Part shown: one piece after another, positions 26,755 to 34,911 of the stretch
Layout of the letters: each line of letters begins with the position of its first letter
Position numbering within the stretch: the stretch's first letter is position 1
From: Thalassotalea sp. ND16A
Lineage (GTDB): Bacteria > Pseudomonadota > Gammaproteobacteria > Enterobacterales > Alteromonadaceae
Length of the DNA stretch: 50,482 nt
Assembly: GCF_000764205.1 (NCBI RefSeq)
Contig: NZ_JQDZ01000038.1
Coordinates: 1-50,482 of the forward strand
Reading direction: 5' to 3'
The notes under the pieces: model-generated
The model's input: the letters and a program-made list of their open reading frames with translations, nothing else
Databases searched by the model: none
Told to the model about the DNA's origin: nothing
Translations under genes and position numbers: made by a program

Positions 26755-26771
26755 GGGCATAAGTTGTGCCA
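26755..26771 (-). promoter_or_regulatory. Sigma-54 promoter (-24/-12)
   Basis: On the minus strand the sequence is TGGCACAACTTATGCCC. The -24 element TGGCAC is perfect, GG and GC are separated by exactly 10 bases, and the -12 is ATGCC against TTGCA. The transcription start would be near 26744, ahead of the microprotein and the sigma-54 activator gene. Confidence 0.75.
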
Positions 26772-26831
26772 GTTACCTAAATTATTATAAGTAGCTGGTT
26801 TTATTGATAAACTAATATAGAATTTTGAATG

Positions 26832-26850
26832 GCTCACAGGTCCGCTGAGC
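26832..26850. promoter_or_regulatory. Inverted repeat, possible activator site
   Basis: GCTCA, nine bases, TGAGC. It lies 61-80 bases upstream of the -24 element, within the distance where enhancer-binding-protein sites commonly occur. Binding by the adjacent regulator is inference. Confidence 0.4.
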
Positions 26851-26909
26851 AAACCACATACATAAAGGTATAGGTAATGTACATTTTTGCCAATAGATAA
26901 TAGCGATAT

Positions 26910-26933
26910 CAATGGCGGGATTAAGCCGCCATG
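26910..26933. terminator. Hairpin after monooxygenase gene
   Basis: ATGGCGG and CCGCCAT pair around a 7-base loop between the monooxygenase stop and the sigma-54 promoter. There is no U-run on the minus strand; on the plus strand TATTTTTTG follows a little later. Probably it insulates the promoter from readthrough, but it is not a textbook terminator. Confidence 0.4.
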
Positions 26934-26972
26934 AATACTATTTTTTGATGAAAAGTATTGCCGTAATGGATA

Positions 26973-28061
26973 CTAGGCGTTGCAAGAAAGCAGCTCTACA
27001 TCATTTAACTGATATTGCTGAGCGATATGATCCGCCAAATACTGGGCATCGGCAGCGACTCCGCCTAATGTTGCCGAACCTCGGGTGTGCATCCAGGGCA
27101 AACCAATAAAATACATGCCTTCACTATTGCCTACGCCACGATGGTTTGTCGGGTAACCGTCTTGTTCAAATTTCACTGGCGTTGAACCTTCGCCGGCGAG
27201 CCAGGAAAAATCGGGTTTATAACCGGTGGCCCAGATGATATTTTTTATTGACGATATTGAGGCGTCGGCAAAATTAATGGTTTTGCCCTTGGCCGCAACC
27301 GTTCTTCCTAACACCTGAATGTTTTCCTTGTTCAGTAGTGCTTTAACATTGGTACCAATCACCGGTTGCATCCGGTTTTTCAGGATTTTACCTAAAAATG
27401 AATGTCGTGATAACGACAGTATGCCCAACGATTTCAACCACCACCATAAAGTTTTGCCGAATAATGCCTGCGGCAACGACGCCGTACTAGTAACGCCAGA
27501 GCTAAAGGTAGTACGTCCGTTTTCGGCAATTTCTGCCAATATTTGTACTGCAGAATCACCACCACCAACCACTAAGGTGTCGCCCGCGTTTAATTGCTCA
27601 GTATTGACGTAATCCCGACTGTGGATTTGTTTAACTGTTGAACAAATGTTTGCCGCAAAGCTTGGGATAAATGGGGTATGAAATGGGCCGGTAGCAATAA
27701 TAACATTACGACAAAATAATTTTCGGCTATTGGCATTCACCTGATAAACACCCGCGTTTTTCTCTAGCGATTCAACTTTGGTGTTTAATTGCACCGGCAA
27801 GTTAAAAGTGGCTACGTAGTTTTTTAAATATTTAGCTACATCATATTTATTCGGGTATTCGCGACTACCGCTAAACTTCAAGCCAGGTAATGCATTGTAT
27901 TTTTTCGGTGTGAATAAGGTTAGGGAATCCCAGCGCGAAAGCCAGGCACTGCCAATTTCATCGCCAGCATCAACAATTAAAAAATTTACCCCTAATTGTT
28001 TTAAATGATACCCCATGGCAAGGCCTGCCTGGCTGCCACCAATCACAATAAAATCGTACAT
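26973..28061 (-). CDS. Flavoprotein monooxygenase (CzcO-like)
   Basis: An FAD- and NAD(P)-dependent oxidoreductase of about 362 residues in the flavin-containing monooxygenase group. The FAD Rossmann motif is IGGSQAGLAMGYHL at the N-terminus, followed by W-S-R-W-D-S-L-TLFTP typical of CzcO-like proteins. A second Rossmann motif VVGGGDSAVQIL binds NADPH, and the ATGYKPDFSWL motif lies in the C-terminal third. ATG 28061 is chosen as start because it gives the canonical YDFIVIGG N-terminus; a TTG four codons upstream is possible. The substrate is unknown, and the old K+-transport annotation of the family is not supported by sequence. Confidence 0.85.
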   Translation of the reverse strand: MYDFIVIGGSQAGLAMGYHLKQLGVNFLIVDAGDEIGSAWLSRWDSLTLFTPKKYNALPGLKFSGSREYPNKYDVAKYLKNYVATFNLPVQLNTKVESLEKNAGVYQVNANSRKLFCRNVIIATGPFHTPFIPSFAANICSTVKQIHSRDYVNTEQLNAGDTLVVGGGDSAVQILAEIAENGRTTFSSGVTSTASLPQALFGKTLWWWLKSLGILSLSRHSFLGKILKNRMQPVIGTNVKALLNKENIQVLGRTVAAKGKTINFADASISSIKNIIWATGYKPDFSWLAGEGSTPVKFEQDGYPTNHRGVGNSEGMYFIGLPWMHTRGSATLGGVAADAQYLADHIAQQYQLNDVELLSCNA

Positions 28062-28292
28062 AAACCACTTCAACTACAAAATTTGGCTGCATACTAACAA
28101 AATTTACCGTTAAAATAGAGTTTTAATCGTTAATTTCACCAACAAAGTTGGAATCTAAGGTTTACATAAGCTCTTTTTTAAAAGCATATTTTGACGTTAC
28201 ACAGAGTGACTCATTGTTTTTGTTGATAGCTTTTACTGTAAAGCTTTGTTAACTAGTTACTGACTTTGGTAACAATTTTTAAATCACTCGAT

Positions 28293-28321
28293 TTGACTAT
28301 AAATTGTCATTTTTGCAAAAT
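28293..28321 (+). promoter_or_regulatory. Possible sigma-70 promoter of S46 peptidase gene
   Basis: TTGACT, 17 bases, CAAAAT, placing the transcript start near 28328, 27 bases before the GTG start codon. The -10 is weak. Confidence 0.4.
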
Positions 28322-28354
28322 CCCGAAGGTAAAATTTTTTTAAGGGAGAATTAG

Positions 28355-30553
28355 GTGCGAGTAATAACATCATTACTGCTATTGGCAGTAAGCGCTACGT
28401 CATTTGCCGATGAAGGTATGTGGCAACCACATCAGTTACCAAGTATTAGCAAAGAATTAACGGCAGCGGGTTTAGAAATGAATCCGAGCGATTTAACCAA
28501 TTTAACCGAATTTCCAATGGGTGCCATTGTCAGCTTGGGTGGTTGTACCGCATCGTTTATTTCTGACCAGGCCTTGGTCGTTACCAACCATCACTGTGTT
28601 TATGGCTCGGTGCAGTACAATTCAAACGAAGAAAACAACTTGCTTAAAAATGGTTTTCTCGCCAAATCATTCGCCGAAGAATTGCCCGCGGCTCCTGGTC
28701 AACGCATTTACGTAACGGAAGAGATCACCGAAGTAACACCATTGATCACTGCTGGCATTAGCAATGCCATGAAGGGTGATGAGCGCTATAAGCAAGTTGA
28801 AAATAGCAGCAAGAAAATGGTTGCTGAGTGTGAACAAGATAAAGACTACCGTTGTAGCGTCGTAAATTTTCACGGTGGTTTAGAATATTACCTGTTCAAG
28901 CAATTGATGATCCGTGATGTCAGACTCGTGCACGCCCCGGCGTCGAGTGTTGGCAAGTATGGCGGCGATATCGATAACTGGATGTGGCCACGACATACCG
29001 GTGATTACGGTTTCTATCGAGCCTATGTAGGCAAAGACGGTAAGCCAGCAGATTTTGCCAAAGATAACGTACCATACCAACCTAAGCATCATTTGAAAGT
29101 GAACAAAGAGTCGGTCAGTGAAGATGATTACATTATGGTGCTTGGCTACCCGGGCAGAACCAACCGTTACCGTGTAGCCAGTGAAGTTGAACATCAGTTT
29201 ACCTGGGCATATCCGGTTGCAAAAGCGTACCGTGAAGAGATCATTGACTTAATTCATCAAAATTCAGCCGTTGCTAGCGATAAACGCATTAAATACCAAA
29301 ACGAGTTGGCAAGTTTGGCAAATTACGCCAAAAACTATGGTTCATTAGTGGAAAGCTACACTAAAGGCACTACCTTAGCACGTAAGCAACAGTTAGAAGC
29401 AGAGCTTACCGCCTGGATCAACAACAATGCTCAGCGCAAGGCTAAATATGGCAATGCCCTGCCAGGCTTAAACAAATTGGTTGCTCAAAGCCAGGAGTTT
29501 GCCCCGCAAAGCTATGTATTAAGCTATATGGGCCGTAGCCAGTTATTGACTGCGGCAAATAAATTACACCGTTTAGCGGTAGAAAAAACCAAGCCAGATC
29601 TTGAACGCCAACGCGGCTACCAAAACCGTGATATGTCGCGTTTTGAGCAGGGGATGAAAACCATTAACCGACGTTTAGATTTGGATATTGATCAAAAAAT
29701 CCTGGCGCACATGTTAAAACATTATGCCGCACTGCCGGCAAAGCAGCACATTAAAGCGATCGATCAATTCTTTGGCCTTGAAAACGGGCTAAACGAGGCT
29801 GCCTTAGCTGAAAAACTTAATAACATTTACCAACAAACCCAGTTGCATGATGAAGCTACCCGATTAGCCTGGATGGATAAAAGCGTTGCCGATTTCAATA
29901 ATGCTACCGACCCGTTCATTCAGCTAGCGGTTAACACCTTTAAAGCACGCAAAGCCATTGAAGATGCTGACAAAGAGTTATCAGGCAATATTCAGGCATA
30001 TCGTCCTAAGTTTATGGAAGCATTAATTGCTTACAACAAAGCGAAAAATTTACCGGTTTACGCCGATGCCAACTCCACTTTGCGTGTCACTTACGGTAAT
30101 GTCAAAGGCTACTCACCGAAGGACGGTATTATCGCTAGCCCGTTTACCACGGTTGAAGGAATTGTCGCCAAAGATACTGGCACATTTCCATTTGATGCGC
30201 CGAAAAAGCAGCTGGATTTGATCAACAAAAAGCAATACGGCGTGTACAGCAAAGATTCGCTAAACACCGTACCTGTTAATTTTCTCGGTACGCTAGACAT
30301 TACCGGCGGCAACTCGGGTTCACCAACCTTAAACAGCAAAGCTGAGTTTGTTGGCCTGGTATTTGACGGTGTCTATGAAAGTATCATTGGTGGTTGGGAT
30401 TACGATGCCAAGCTAAACCGCTCAATTCATGTTGATGTACGCTACATGCTTTGGGTGATGGAACATATCGACGGTGCCACTAACCTGATAGATGAAATGA
30501 ATATTGTAGAGATGACTGAAACCGCACAAATTAAAGCTACGGTTGCAGAATAA
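28355..30553 (+). CDS. S46-family dipeptidyl-peptidase (DPP7/DPP11 type)
   Basis: An exported serine peptidase of 732 residues that removes dipeptides from peptide N-termini. A signal peptide (MRVITSLLLLAVSATSFA) is followed by the chymotrypsin-like double barrel. The likely triad is H80 in TNHHC, D217 in RHTGDY, and S654 in GGNSGSP, with spacing close to Porphyromonas DPP11. The helical cap domain lies between about 260 and 560. The specificity-setting position near 670 (FDGVYESIIGGWDYD) is not decisive by eye between DPP7 and DPP11. The start is a GTG with AAGGGAG upstream. A terminator follows, so the gene is monocistronic. Confidence 0.93.
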   Translation: MRVITSLLLLAVSATSFADEGMWQPHQLPSISKELTAAGLEMNPSDLTNLTEFPMGAIVSLGGCTASFISDQALVVTNHHCVYGSVQYNSNEENNLLKNGFLAKSFAEELPAAPGQRIYVTEEITEVTPLITAGISNAMKGDERYKQVENSSKKMVAECEQDKDYRCSVVNFHGGLEYYLFKQLMIRDVRLVHAPASSVGKYGGDIDNWMWPRHTGDYGFYRAYVGKDGKPADFAKDNVPYQPKHHLKVNKESVSEDDYIMVLGYPGRTNRYRVASEVEHQFTWAYPVAKAYREEIIDLIHQNSAVASDKRIKYQNELASLANYAKNYGSLVESYTKGTTLARKQQLEAELTAWINNNAQRKAKYGNALPGLNKLVAQSQEFAPQSYVLSYMGRSQLLTAANKLHRLAVEKTKPDLERQRGYQNRDMSRFEQGMKTINRRLDLDIDQKILAHMLKHYAALPAKQHIKAIDQFFGLENGLNEAALAEKLNNIYQQTQLHDEATRLAWMDKSVADFNNATDPFIQLAVNTFKARKAIEDADKELSGNIQAYRPKFMEALIAYNKAKNLPVYADANSTLRVTYGNVKGYSPKDGIIASPFTTVEGIVAKDTGTFPFDAPKKQLDLINKKQYGVYSKDSLNTVPVNFLGTLDITGGNSGSPTLNSKAEFVGLVFDGVYESIIGGWDYDAKLNRSIHVDVRYMLWVMEHIDGATNLIDEMNIVEMTETAQIKATVAE

Positions 30554-30578
30554 CAAGATACAAGGTAATTAAATATCT

Positions 30579-30609
30579 AAGGGCGCACTAATATTGCGCC
30601 CTTTTTTTT
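30579..30609 (+). terminator. Intrinsic terminator after S46 peptidase
   Basis: GGGCGCA and TGCGCCC pair around a 7-base loop, followed by eight T, 28 bases after the stop codon. Confidence 0.92.
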
Positions 30610-30693
30610 GAGGAAATTAATTTATCCTAGTAAGAATTAGCTTTAATTTTTGTTCTAGTAAGCTAATGCCACAAACCTGACGGTTTTAGATAT

Positions 30694-30719
30694 GAAAAAA
30701 GAGTGGGGATTCCACTCTT
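30694..30719 (-). terminator. Terminator-like hairpin
   Basis: AAGAGTGG and CCACTCTT pair around a 5-base loop; the run of A before it makes it terminator-like only when read on the minus strand. No minus-strand gene lies upstream, so it may just belong to the neighbouring repeat tract. Confidence 0.35.
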
Positions 30720-30748
30720 CTTAGATGTCGCGCTGTTCGTTGGCTTAG

Positions 30749-30935
30749 TGCCACTTGCGGGCACTCTTTTTTAGTATGTTGTGCAATACTTCGAAAAAAT
30801 TAACCACGTCATTGCGGCGCAGGCCGCAACCTCCCTTCGGATATAACGTGCTTATAAACAATACCTTACATGCTCTGTTGCTGTTCAGGAGGTTGCGGCC
30901 TGCGCCGCAATGACGGTGTTTTTTTCCTATATCGT
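30749..30935 (+). repeat. Dispersed repeat, family A copy 1
   Basis: A 187-bp element containing CACGTCATTGCGGCGCAGGC, CGCAACCTCC, GGATATAACGTGCTTATAAA, and the mirror GGAGGTTGCGGCCTGCGCCG. The inverse complement occurs at 38978-39168 with most positions identical. The outermost part includes a GTGCC/GGCAC hairpin followed by T6. No coding capacity. Confidence 0.85.
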
Positions 30936-31291
30936 GTAGGTAGGTTATCGCTCTTTATAAGCATTTAGTCCTGAATTAAATCGCCCGCAGGAATGGTAAG
31001 GAGTAAACAATTGGACATAAATTCCCCTGGTTTTTGTTATCTATTAACTTGTGATTTATATCGCTACTATACTTTATAGAACACCAATCCATAGAACTCT
31101 ATATACTCAACCCAAGATTAATAAAAAAAGATGAAATACTTTTGATGCGTTGTTCAATGGCTGGGCTGAATACAAACCCGTGGCTAAAATTAGTTGACCA
31201 CTACAGCTCATGGACAAGGACAAGCGTTAGTACAATGCTTAGTTGAATTTGCTCATCAAATGGAGTCGCAAAGGAAAATGAAATAAACACC
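30936..31291 (+). other. Long 5' region of argA
   Basis: No gene is well supported. One 33-codon ORF (31145-31246, beginning MRCSMAGLNTNPW) precedes argA but has no good ribosome site and no arginine-rich stretch. I could not find a convincing ArgR box. Confidence 0.35.
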
Positions 31292-32599
31292 ATGGATAAT
31301 TATACAAATAACATTAAATGGTTTAGAAATGCTGCGCCATATATCAATGCGCATCGTGGTAAAACTGTAGTAATAATGTTTGGCGGAGAAGCCGTATCAC
31401 ACGAAAATTTTGCCAATATTATTCATGATATTTCCTTGTTGCGTAGTTTAGGCGTTAAGTTAGTGGTGGTGCATGGCGCACGGCCACAAATTGAAGAGCG
31501 CATGATCCAACGTAATATTAATCGAGTTATTGAAAATAATATTCGTGTCACCGACGCCGATACGCTAGTGGCGGTTAAAGATGCTACGGGTTCTTTACGC
31601 TTGCATATTGAAGCCTTATTAAGTACAGGCTTAGTAAATTCGCCTATGCATGGCTCTCAAATTCGTGTGAGTACAGGTAACTTTGTTATTGCCAAGCCTA
31701 TGGGGGTTCGTGATGGTGTCGATTTTAAATATACCGGCAGTGTCCGTAGAATTGACTCTGATGGTATTAACATGCAGCTAGATTATGGCTCAATTGTTTT
31801 ATTGTCACCGATAGGTTATTCGCCTACTGGTGAAGTATTTAACCTTGCTTTAGAAGATGTAGCAGCACAAACAGCCATTGCTTTAAAAGCGGATAAATTG
31901 ATCACCTTAACCGAAGGTGAAGGGTTGATAGGTAAAACAGGCGAGTTGATCAGAAGTTGTAGTGTACGTCGGGTTAAAACCTTATTAGATGAAAAAGATT
32001 GTCATGTACGTCAGTTATTGCTTCGAGCAATCATTCAATGTGGTGAGAATGGGGTTGAACGTTGTCACTGTGTTAGTTATCAAAGTGATACTGCATTATT
32101 GCAAGAGCTATTTACGCTTGACGGTGCCGGTACTCTGATTGCTAAAGATCATAAAGAACAAATATCCATTGCGACTATTGATGATGTTGGCGGTATCTTG
32201 GAATTACTTGCTCCGCTTGAGGCTGAAGGTATTTTAGTTAAACGTTCACGGGAACTACTTGAAGTTGAAATTGACAAGTTCACTGTGCTTAAAAAAGAAG
32301 ACGTTATCATTGCTTGTGCTGCATTGTATCCATATTCGGATGCAAAAATGGGCGAGGTAGCCTGTGTTGCTATTCATCCTGATTACCGTAAAGGTAACCG
32401 CGGCGGACGTTTGATTGCTGCGCTAGAAACTGAAGCTAAACAACAGCATCTTGGCTCGATATTTGTGTTAACAACGGTAAGTGGTCATTGGTTTCTCGAG
32501 CAGGGTTTTATTGAGCAGCCTATGAATAAATTACCTGAAGGCAAACAAAAAATGTATAACTTTCAGCGAAAATCAAAAGTTTTTATTAAAGAGATTTAA
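31292..32599 (+). CDS. argA: N-acetylglutamate synthase ArgA
   Basis: Catalyses acetylation of glutamate, the first step of arginine synthesis. The 435-residue protein has the classical two-domain form: an amino-acid-kinase fold in residues 1-290 (VIMFGGEAVSHENF, VVVHGARPQIEERM) that binds the arginine inhibitor, and a C-terminal GNAT domain with VACVAIHPDYRKGNRGGRLIAALE and the FVLTTVSGHWFLEQGF end. The length is near that of the E. coli enzyme (443). It stands alone between two repeat-rich gaps. The ATG follows AAAGGAAAATGAAATAAACACC, with a somewhat distant AAGGA. Confidence 0.95.
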   Translation: MDNYTNNIKWFRNAAPYINAHRGKTVVIMFGGEAVSHENFANIIHDISLLRSLGVKLVVVHGARPQIEERMIQRNINRVIENNIRVTDADTLVAVKDATGSLRLHIEALLSTGLVNSPMHGSQIRVSTGNFVIAKPMGVRDGVDFKYTGSVRRIDSDGINMQLDYGSIVLLSPIGYSPTGEVFNLALEDVAAQTAIALKADKLITLTEGEGLIGKTGELIRSCSVRRVKTLLDEKDCHVRQLLLRAIIQCGENGVERCHCVSYQSDTALLQELFTLDGAGTLIAKDHKEQISIATIDDVGGILELLAPLEAEGILVKRSRELLEVEIDKFTVLKKEDVIIACAALYPYSDAKMGEVACVAIHPDYRKGNRGGRLIAALETEAKQQHLGSIFVLTTVSGHWFLEQGFIEQPMNKLPEGKQKMYNFQRKSKVFIKEI

Positions 32600-32952
32600 T
32601 TATTGTAAGTTGAATAATTGAAAAATTTTAGATCTCGGTTTGCCGCACTATAATCATTTACAAGTCAGATTTAACCTTGTTTGTAGTGGGCAAGTAATAT
32701 TGGCCTCTGTTTGTAGCTTTACCGTGATAAGACCGATGACTTCTAACTAAAGGGCTGTTGGCTGGCATCTCCCCCCCCTTAAGACAGCTGACCTGAGAGT
32801 GTAGAAAGTTTATGATCACAATTGCCACATTGCTGACAGTTTGGTTTGGGTTATTGATATGCAGGCACCGCGCAAAGCTTAACGCTGGTTTCTGACGCGC
32901 TCAAATGCACAAGCCAGAAAGCAGACGTTTGATACTTTTATATCCCAGATTT
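32600..32952. other. Gap after argA, no clear gene
   Basis: A CCCCCCCC run lies near 32771. A short ORF at 32812 (27 codons, beginning MITIATLLTVWFG) is hydrophobic but has no convincing ribosome site. The stretch may be decayed sequence; I recognise nothing with confidence. Confidence 0.3.
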
Positions 32953-33089
32953 TCAGTTATTCGATTGGGTTCTAAGAAGGAAGGTAATATGTCAGGCTCG
33001 ATCCGTAGGGTCAGTGCCAGGAGCTGCTACACAATATCAGAAAAAATACTCCGTCATCCCGTTATGTTTTTGAACGGGATCTCCTCCAG
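32953..33089 (+). repeat. Dispersed repeat, family B copy 2
   Basis: Same block order as 15985-16126 in the opposite orientation: TTATTCGATTGGGTTCTAAG, AAGGAAGG, ATG-TCAGG, TCAGTGCCA, GAGCT, AGAAAAAATAC, CCGTCATCCC, then a loop and GGGATCTCCTCC. The stem is formed by ATCCCGTT and AACGGGAT. Confidence 0.75.
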
Positions 33090-33136
33090 CTTCAAGGTGG
33101 CTCTGAACGGCAAGTCAGTGCCACTTGCAGAAGTAG

Positions 33137-33191
33137 AGAAAGTACGCCGTCATCCTCGAGGAGCTCAAGCGACATCGGGGACCTCCTCCAG
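33137..33191 (+). repeat. Family B core, partial copy
   Basis: AGAAAGTACGCCGTCATCC followed by a variable loop and GGGGACCTCCTCCAG. It shares only the core with the neighbouring copies. Confidence 0.6.
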
Positions 33192-33248
33192 TAATAGTGT
33201 GCTTGTAAAAATTTGATTTTATTTAATTTTAAAACCACAGCATGCGTA

Positions 33249-33330
33249 AGGAGGTCCCGTGTCTCGCTTAAACTCGCACAGGATGACGGTGTGTTTTTTC
33301 TAGATTGAGTGGTGTATTGTACAGCTCTTA
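33249..33330 (-). repeat. Dispersed repeat, family B copy 3
   Basis: Inverted relative to copy 2: on the minus strand it runs AAGAGCTGTACAATAC, TAGAAAAAACACACCGTCAT, CCTGTGCGAG, GGGACCTCC. Copies 2 and 3 thus face each other across about 160 bp. Confidence 0.7.
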
Positions 33331-33388
33331 ATCGCTGTGAGTTCAACTGGTGAATGCAACGCTATCCTTATAGTAGCTTAAGGAATGC

Positions 33389-33428
33389 TGACACAAAATT
33401 AAGCTCAACAATTAGCGCTAATAGAGCC
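33389..33428 (+). repeat. Repeat module C, copy 2
   Basis: TGACACAAAATTAAGCTCAA, CAATTAGCGCTAATAGAGCC. The inverse copy at 48271-48310 differs at only a few positions, and a shorter relative lies at 17463-17495. In each case a family A or B palindrome lies within about 60 bp. Confidence 0.75.
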
Positions 33429-33465
33429 ATTTCCTACTAAAGGATGCGTTAAAGCAATTAAAACG

Positions 33466-34047
33466 CTAACTTGCCGATTTGATCAACAAGGTTTGAAAAC
33501 GAAACAACTTAATGTCCGGGTGCCAATAATCCTCTGCCAATCCGGCTTTCACCTTTAACTTAGCGACGAAAACTTCTGGCTTGGGTAGAGCATCCCAAAC
33601 CGAAGGCAAAAATAACGCATTATGTTGTTGATATTCAATGACTAAACCATCAACACCTGCATTTAATTCGCTAACTAGCGCTTGTTCGCCGAGATTGTCA
33701 ATGCTGCTGCAAGCCGATAAAATTGAAATTTGAAAACTTAACTGTTTCAGCTCCGCAAACTTTATCGGGTCGAAGCGATAGTCTTTAAAGGCACTGTTAT
33801 AGCTATAAGTGCAAATATTCTGCCACAAGGGTTTTTCTGCCACGCTGGTGCCAATGCAACCGCGCAGTTGCTCATCAACATAAAGCGTGATGAAACAACC
33901 GGCCTGTTGTTGCAAAACGGTACAATCCGGCATCGCCGGCATAACCAATTGCTGCTGTTTAATGCTTTCGCGCAGTACTAGCCAAACCATATCAATGGCA
34001 AGTTGTTGCTCCGCGGTTGTCAGTTCAATACACGATAAAGCTGGCAT
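33466..34047 (-). CDS. amrA: AmmeMemoRadiSam system protein A (AMMECR1 domain)
   Basis: A 193-residue AMMECR1-fold protein. The hallmark motif LRGCIGTS is at about residues 61-68, and the family pattern YSYNSAFKDYRFDPI and LSFQISILS follow, ending with PSVWDALPKPEVFVAKLKVKAGL. The biochemical role is unresolved; human AMMECR1 shares the domain. The gene overlaps the end of amrB by 23 bases, so the two are cotranscribed. The radical SAM partner amrS is divergent upstream. The call rests on the motif and on all three components being present together. Confidence 0.9.
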   Translation of the reverse strand: MPALSCIELTTAEQQLAIDMVWLVLRESIKQQQLVMPAMPDCTVLQQQAGCFITLYVDEQLRGCIGTSVAEKPLWQNICTYSYNSAFKDYRFDPIKFAELKQLSFQISILSACSSIDNLGEQALVSELNAGVDGLVIEYQQHNALFLPSVWDALPKPEVFVAKLKVKAGLAEDYWHPDIKLFRFQTLLIKSAS

Positions 34048-34801
34048 AGCCTACTACTCTGCTTTTATCGCTGCCGGTATCGCCGGAATTTTCCGCCTTG
34101 ACCATGCGGATTTTCCACTGCTGAGCAGCGCAATATTCAAAAAAACCATTTAACGCATAACTGCCACAGGCATCCTCGCTAACCAAGTCGGTAGCAAAAT
34201 TTAGCATCCGCACAATATTGAAATTATCTATTGCTTGCGCTTCAAAATAGCTGTGATAATGGCTCATATCCGTGCTCACCACAAACAAGGTGCCTTTCGT
34301 GTCTAGCGCTTTTATCACTTTAACCACCGCTTCGGGTTCACACACGCCAACCACAATCGGCAAAATGCTAAACTGCTGCAAACTGGCCTGTAAAAATGGC
34401 AGTTGCACTTCTAAAGAGTGTTCAAACTGATGCGCTTCGTCAGACAGCTGTACCACGCCTTTTTCCAAAAGCATCTCGCTTGCATCTTCATCAACCTTTA
34501 CATCACCTAACGGTGTCGAAAAAAATTCGTAGCTGGCCAGCGCCATGCCGTATAAAGCGATTCGATGGCAAGGGCCAAGCAATACCACTCGATTAATGTC
34601 ATTGGCACTATTAGCCAATAATCGATAAGCCGCACCAGCAACCGCGCCCGAATAACAATAACCGGCATGAGGTACAATTAACGCCTTGGCATACACGCCA
34701 GCATCAACAAACTCACCGATATACTGTTTAACACTGCTGACCAGCTCGATGGCATCATCAGCATAAAAACTCCCTGCTACTGCAGGTTTACGAATACTCA
34801 A
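34025..34801 (-). CDS. amrB: AmmeMemoRadiSam system protein B (MEMO family)
   Basis: A 258-residue MEMO-family protein, related to extradiol dioxygenases and to human MEMO1. It begins with MSIRKPAVAGSFYADDAIEL, then has metal-site motifs VPHAGYCYSG (first His), LLGPCHR (second His) and STDMSHYH, with a late Cys-containing CGSYAL. The N-terminus is the family standard. The catalytic activity of bacterial members is unknown. It is transcribed away from amrS across a 110-base gap holding a palindrome. Confidence 0.92.
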   Translation of the reverse strand: MSIRKPAVAGSFYADDAIELVSSVKQYIGEFVDAGVYAKALIVPHAGYCYSGAVAGAAYRLLANSANDINRVVLLGPCHRIALYGMALASYEFFSTPLGDVKVDEDASEMLLEKGVVQLSDEAHQFEHSLEVQLPFLQASLQQFSILPIVVGVCEPEAVVKVIKALDTKGTLFVVSTDMSHYHSYFEAQAIDNFNIVRMLNFATDLVSEDACGSYALNGFFEYCAAQQWKIRMVKAENSGDTGSDKSRVVGYASFIVY

Positions 34802-34855
34802 TATTATTCCTTATTAATTGCCCGAAAATGTGCGACTTCGGTCGACCAACTCTCT

Positions 34856-34893
34856 AAGTATAGATAACGATTCACGATAATTTACCTATACTT
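34856..34893. promoter_or_regulatory. Palindrome in amrBA/amrS divergent promoter region
   Basis: AAGTATAGATAA and its near-complement (11 of 12, ending CCTATACTT) flank 14 bases, just upstream of amrS. Spacing and symmetry resemble an operator for a dimeric repressor; the TetR-type gene at 36015 is the obvious candidate. Binding is inference. Confidence 0.45.
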
Positions 34894-34911
34894 ATTACAG
34901 GCGGTAACTTT

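Noticed and set aside
26973-28061. Monooxygenase as part of the sigma-54 unit
   Set aside because: It lies upstream of the promoter with a hairpin between; shared strand alone does not support cotranscription.
30694-30719. Terminator for the S46 peptidase gene
   Set aside because: The A-run is on the wrong side for the plus strand, and a better terminator exists at 30579-30609.
31145-31246. A 33-codon ORF upstream of argA as a possible leader peptide
   Set aside because: No arginine-rich stretch, no terminator/antiterminator pair behind it and a weak ribosome site.
32905-33216. A 103-codon plus-strand ORF in the gap after argA
   Set aside because: It runs through two dispersed-repeat copies, has low-complexity composition at its end and no family signal; better explained by the repeats.
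30749-33428. Repeats as a CRISPR array
   Set aside because: Copies are few, unequal in length, differently oriented and not regularly spaced; no cas genes.
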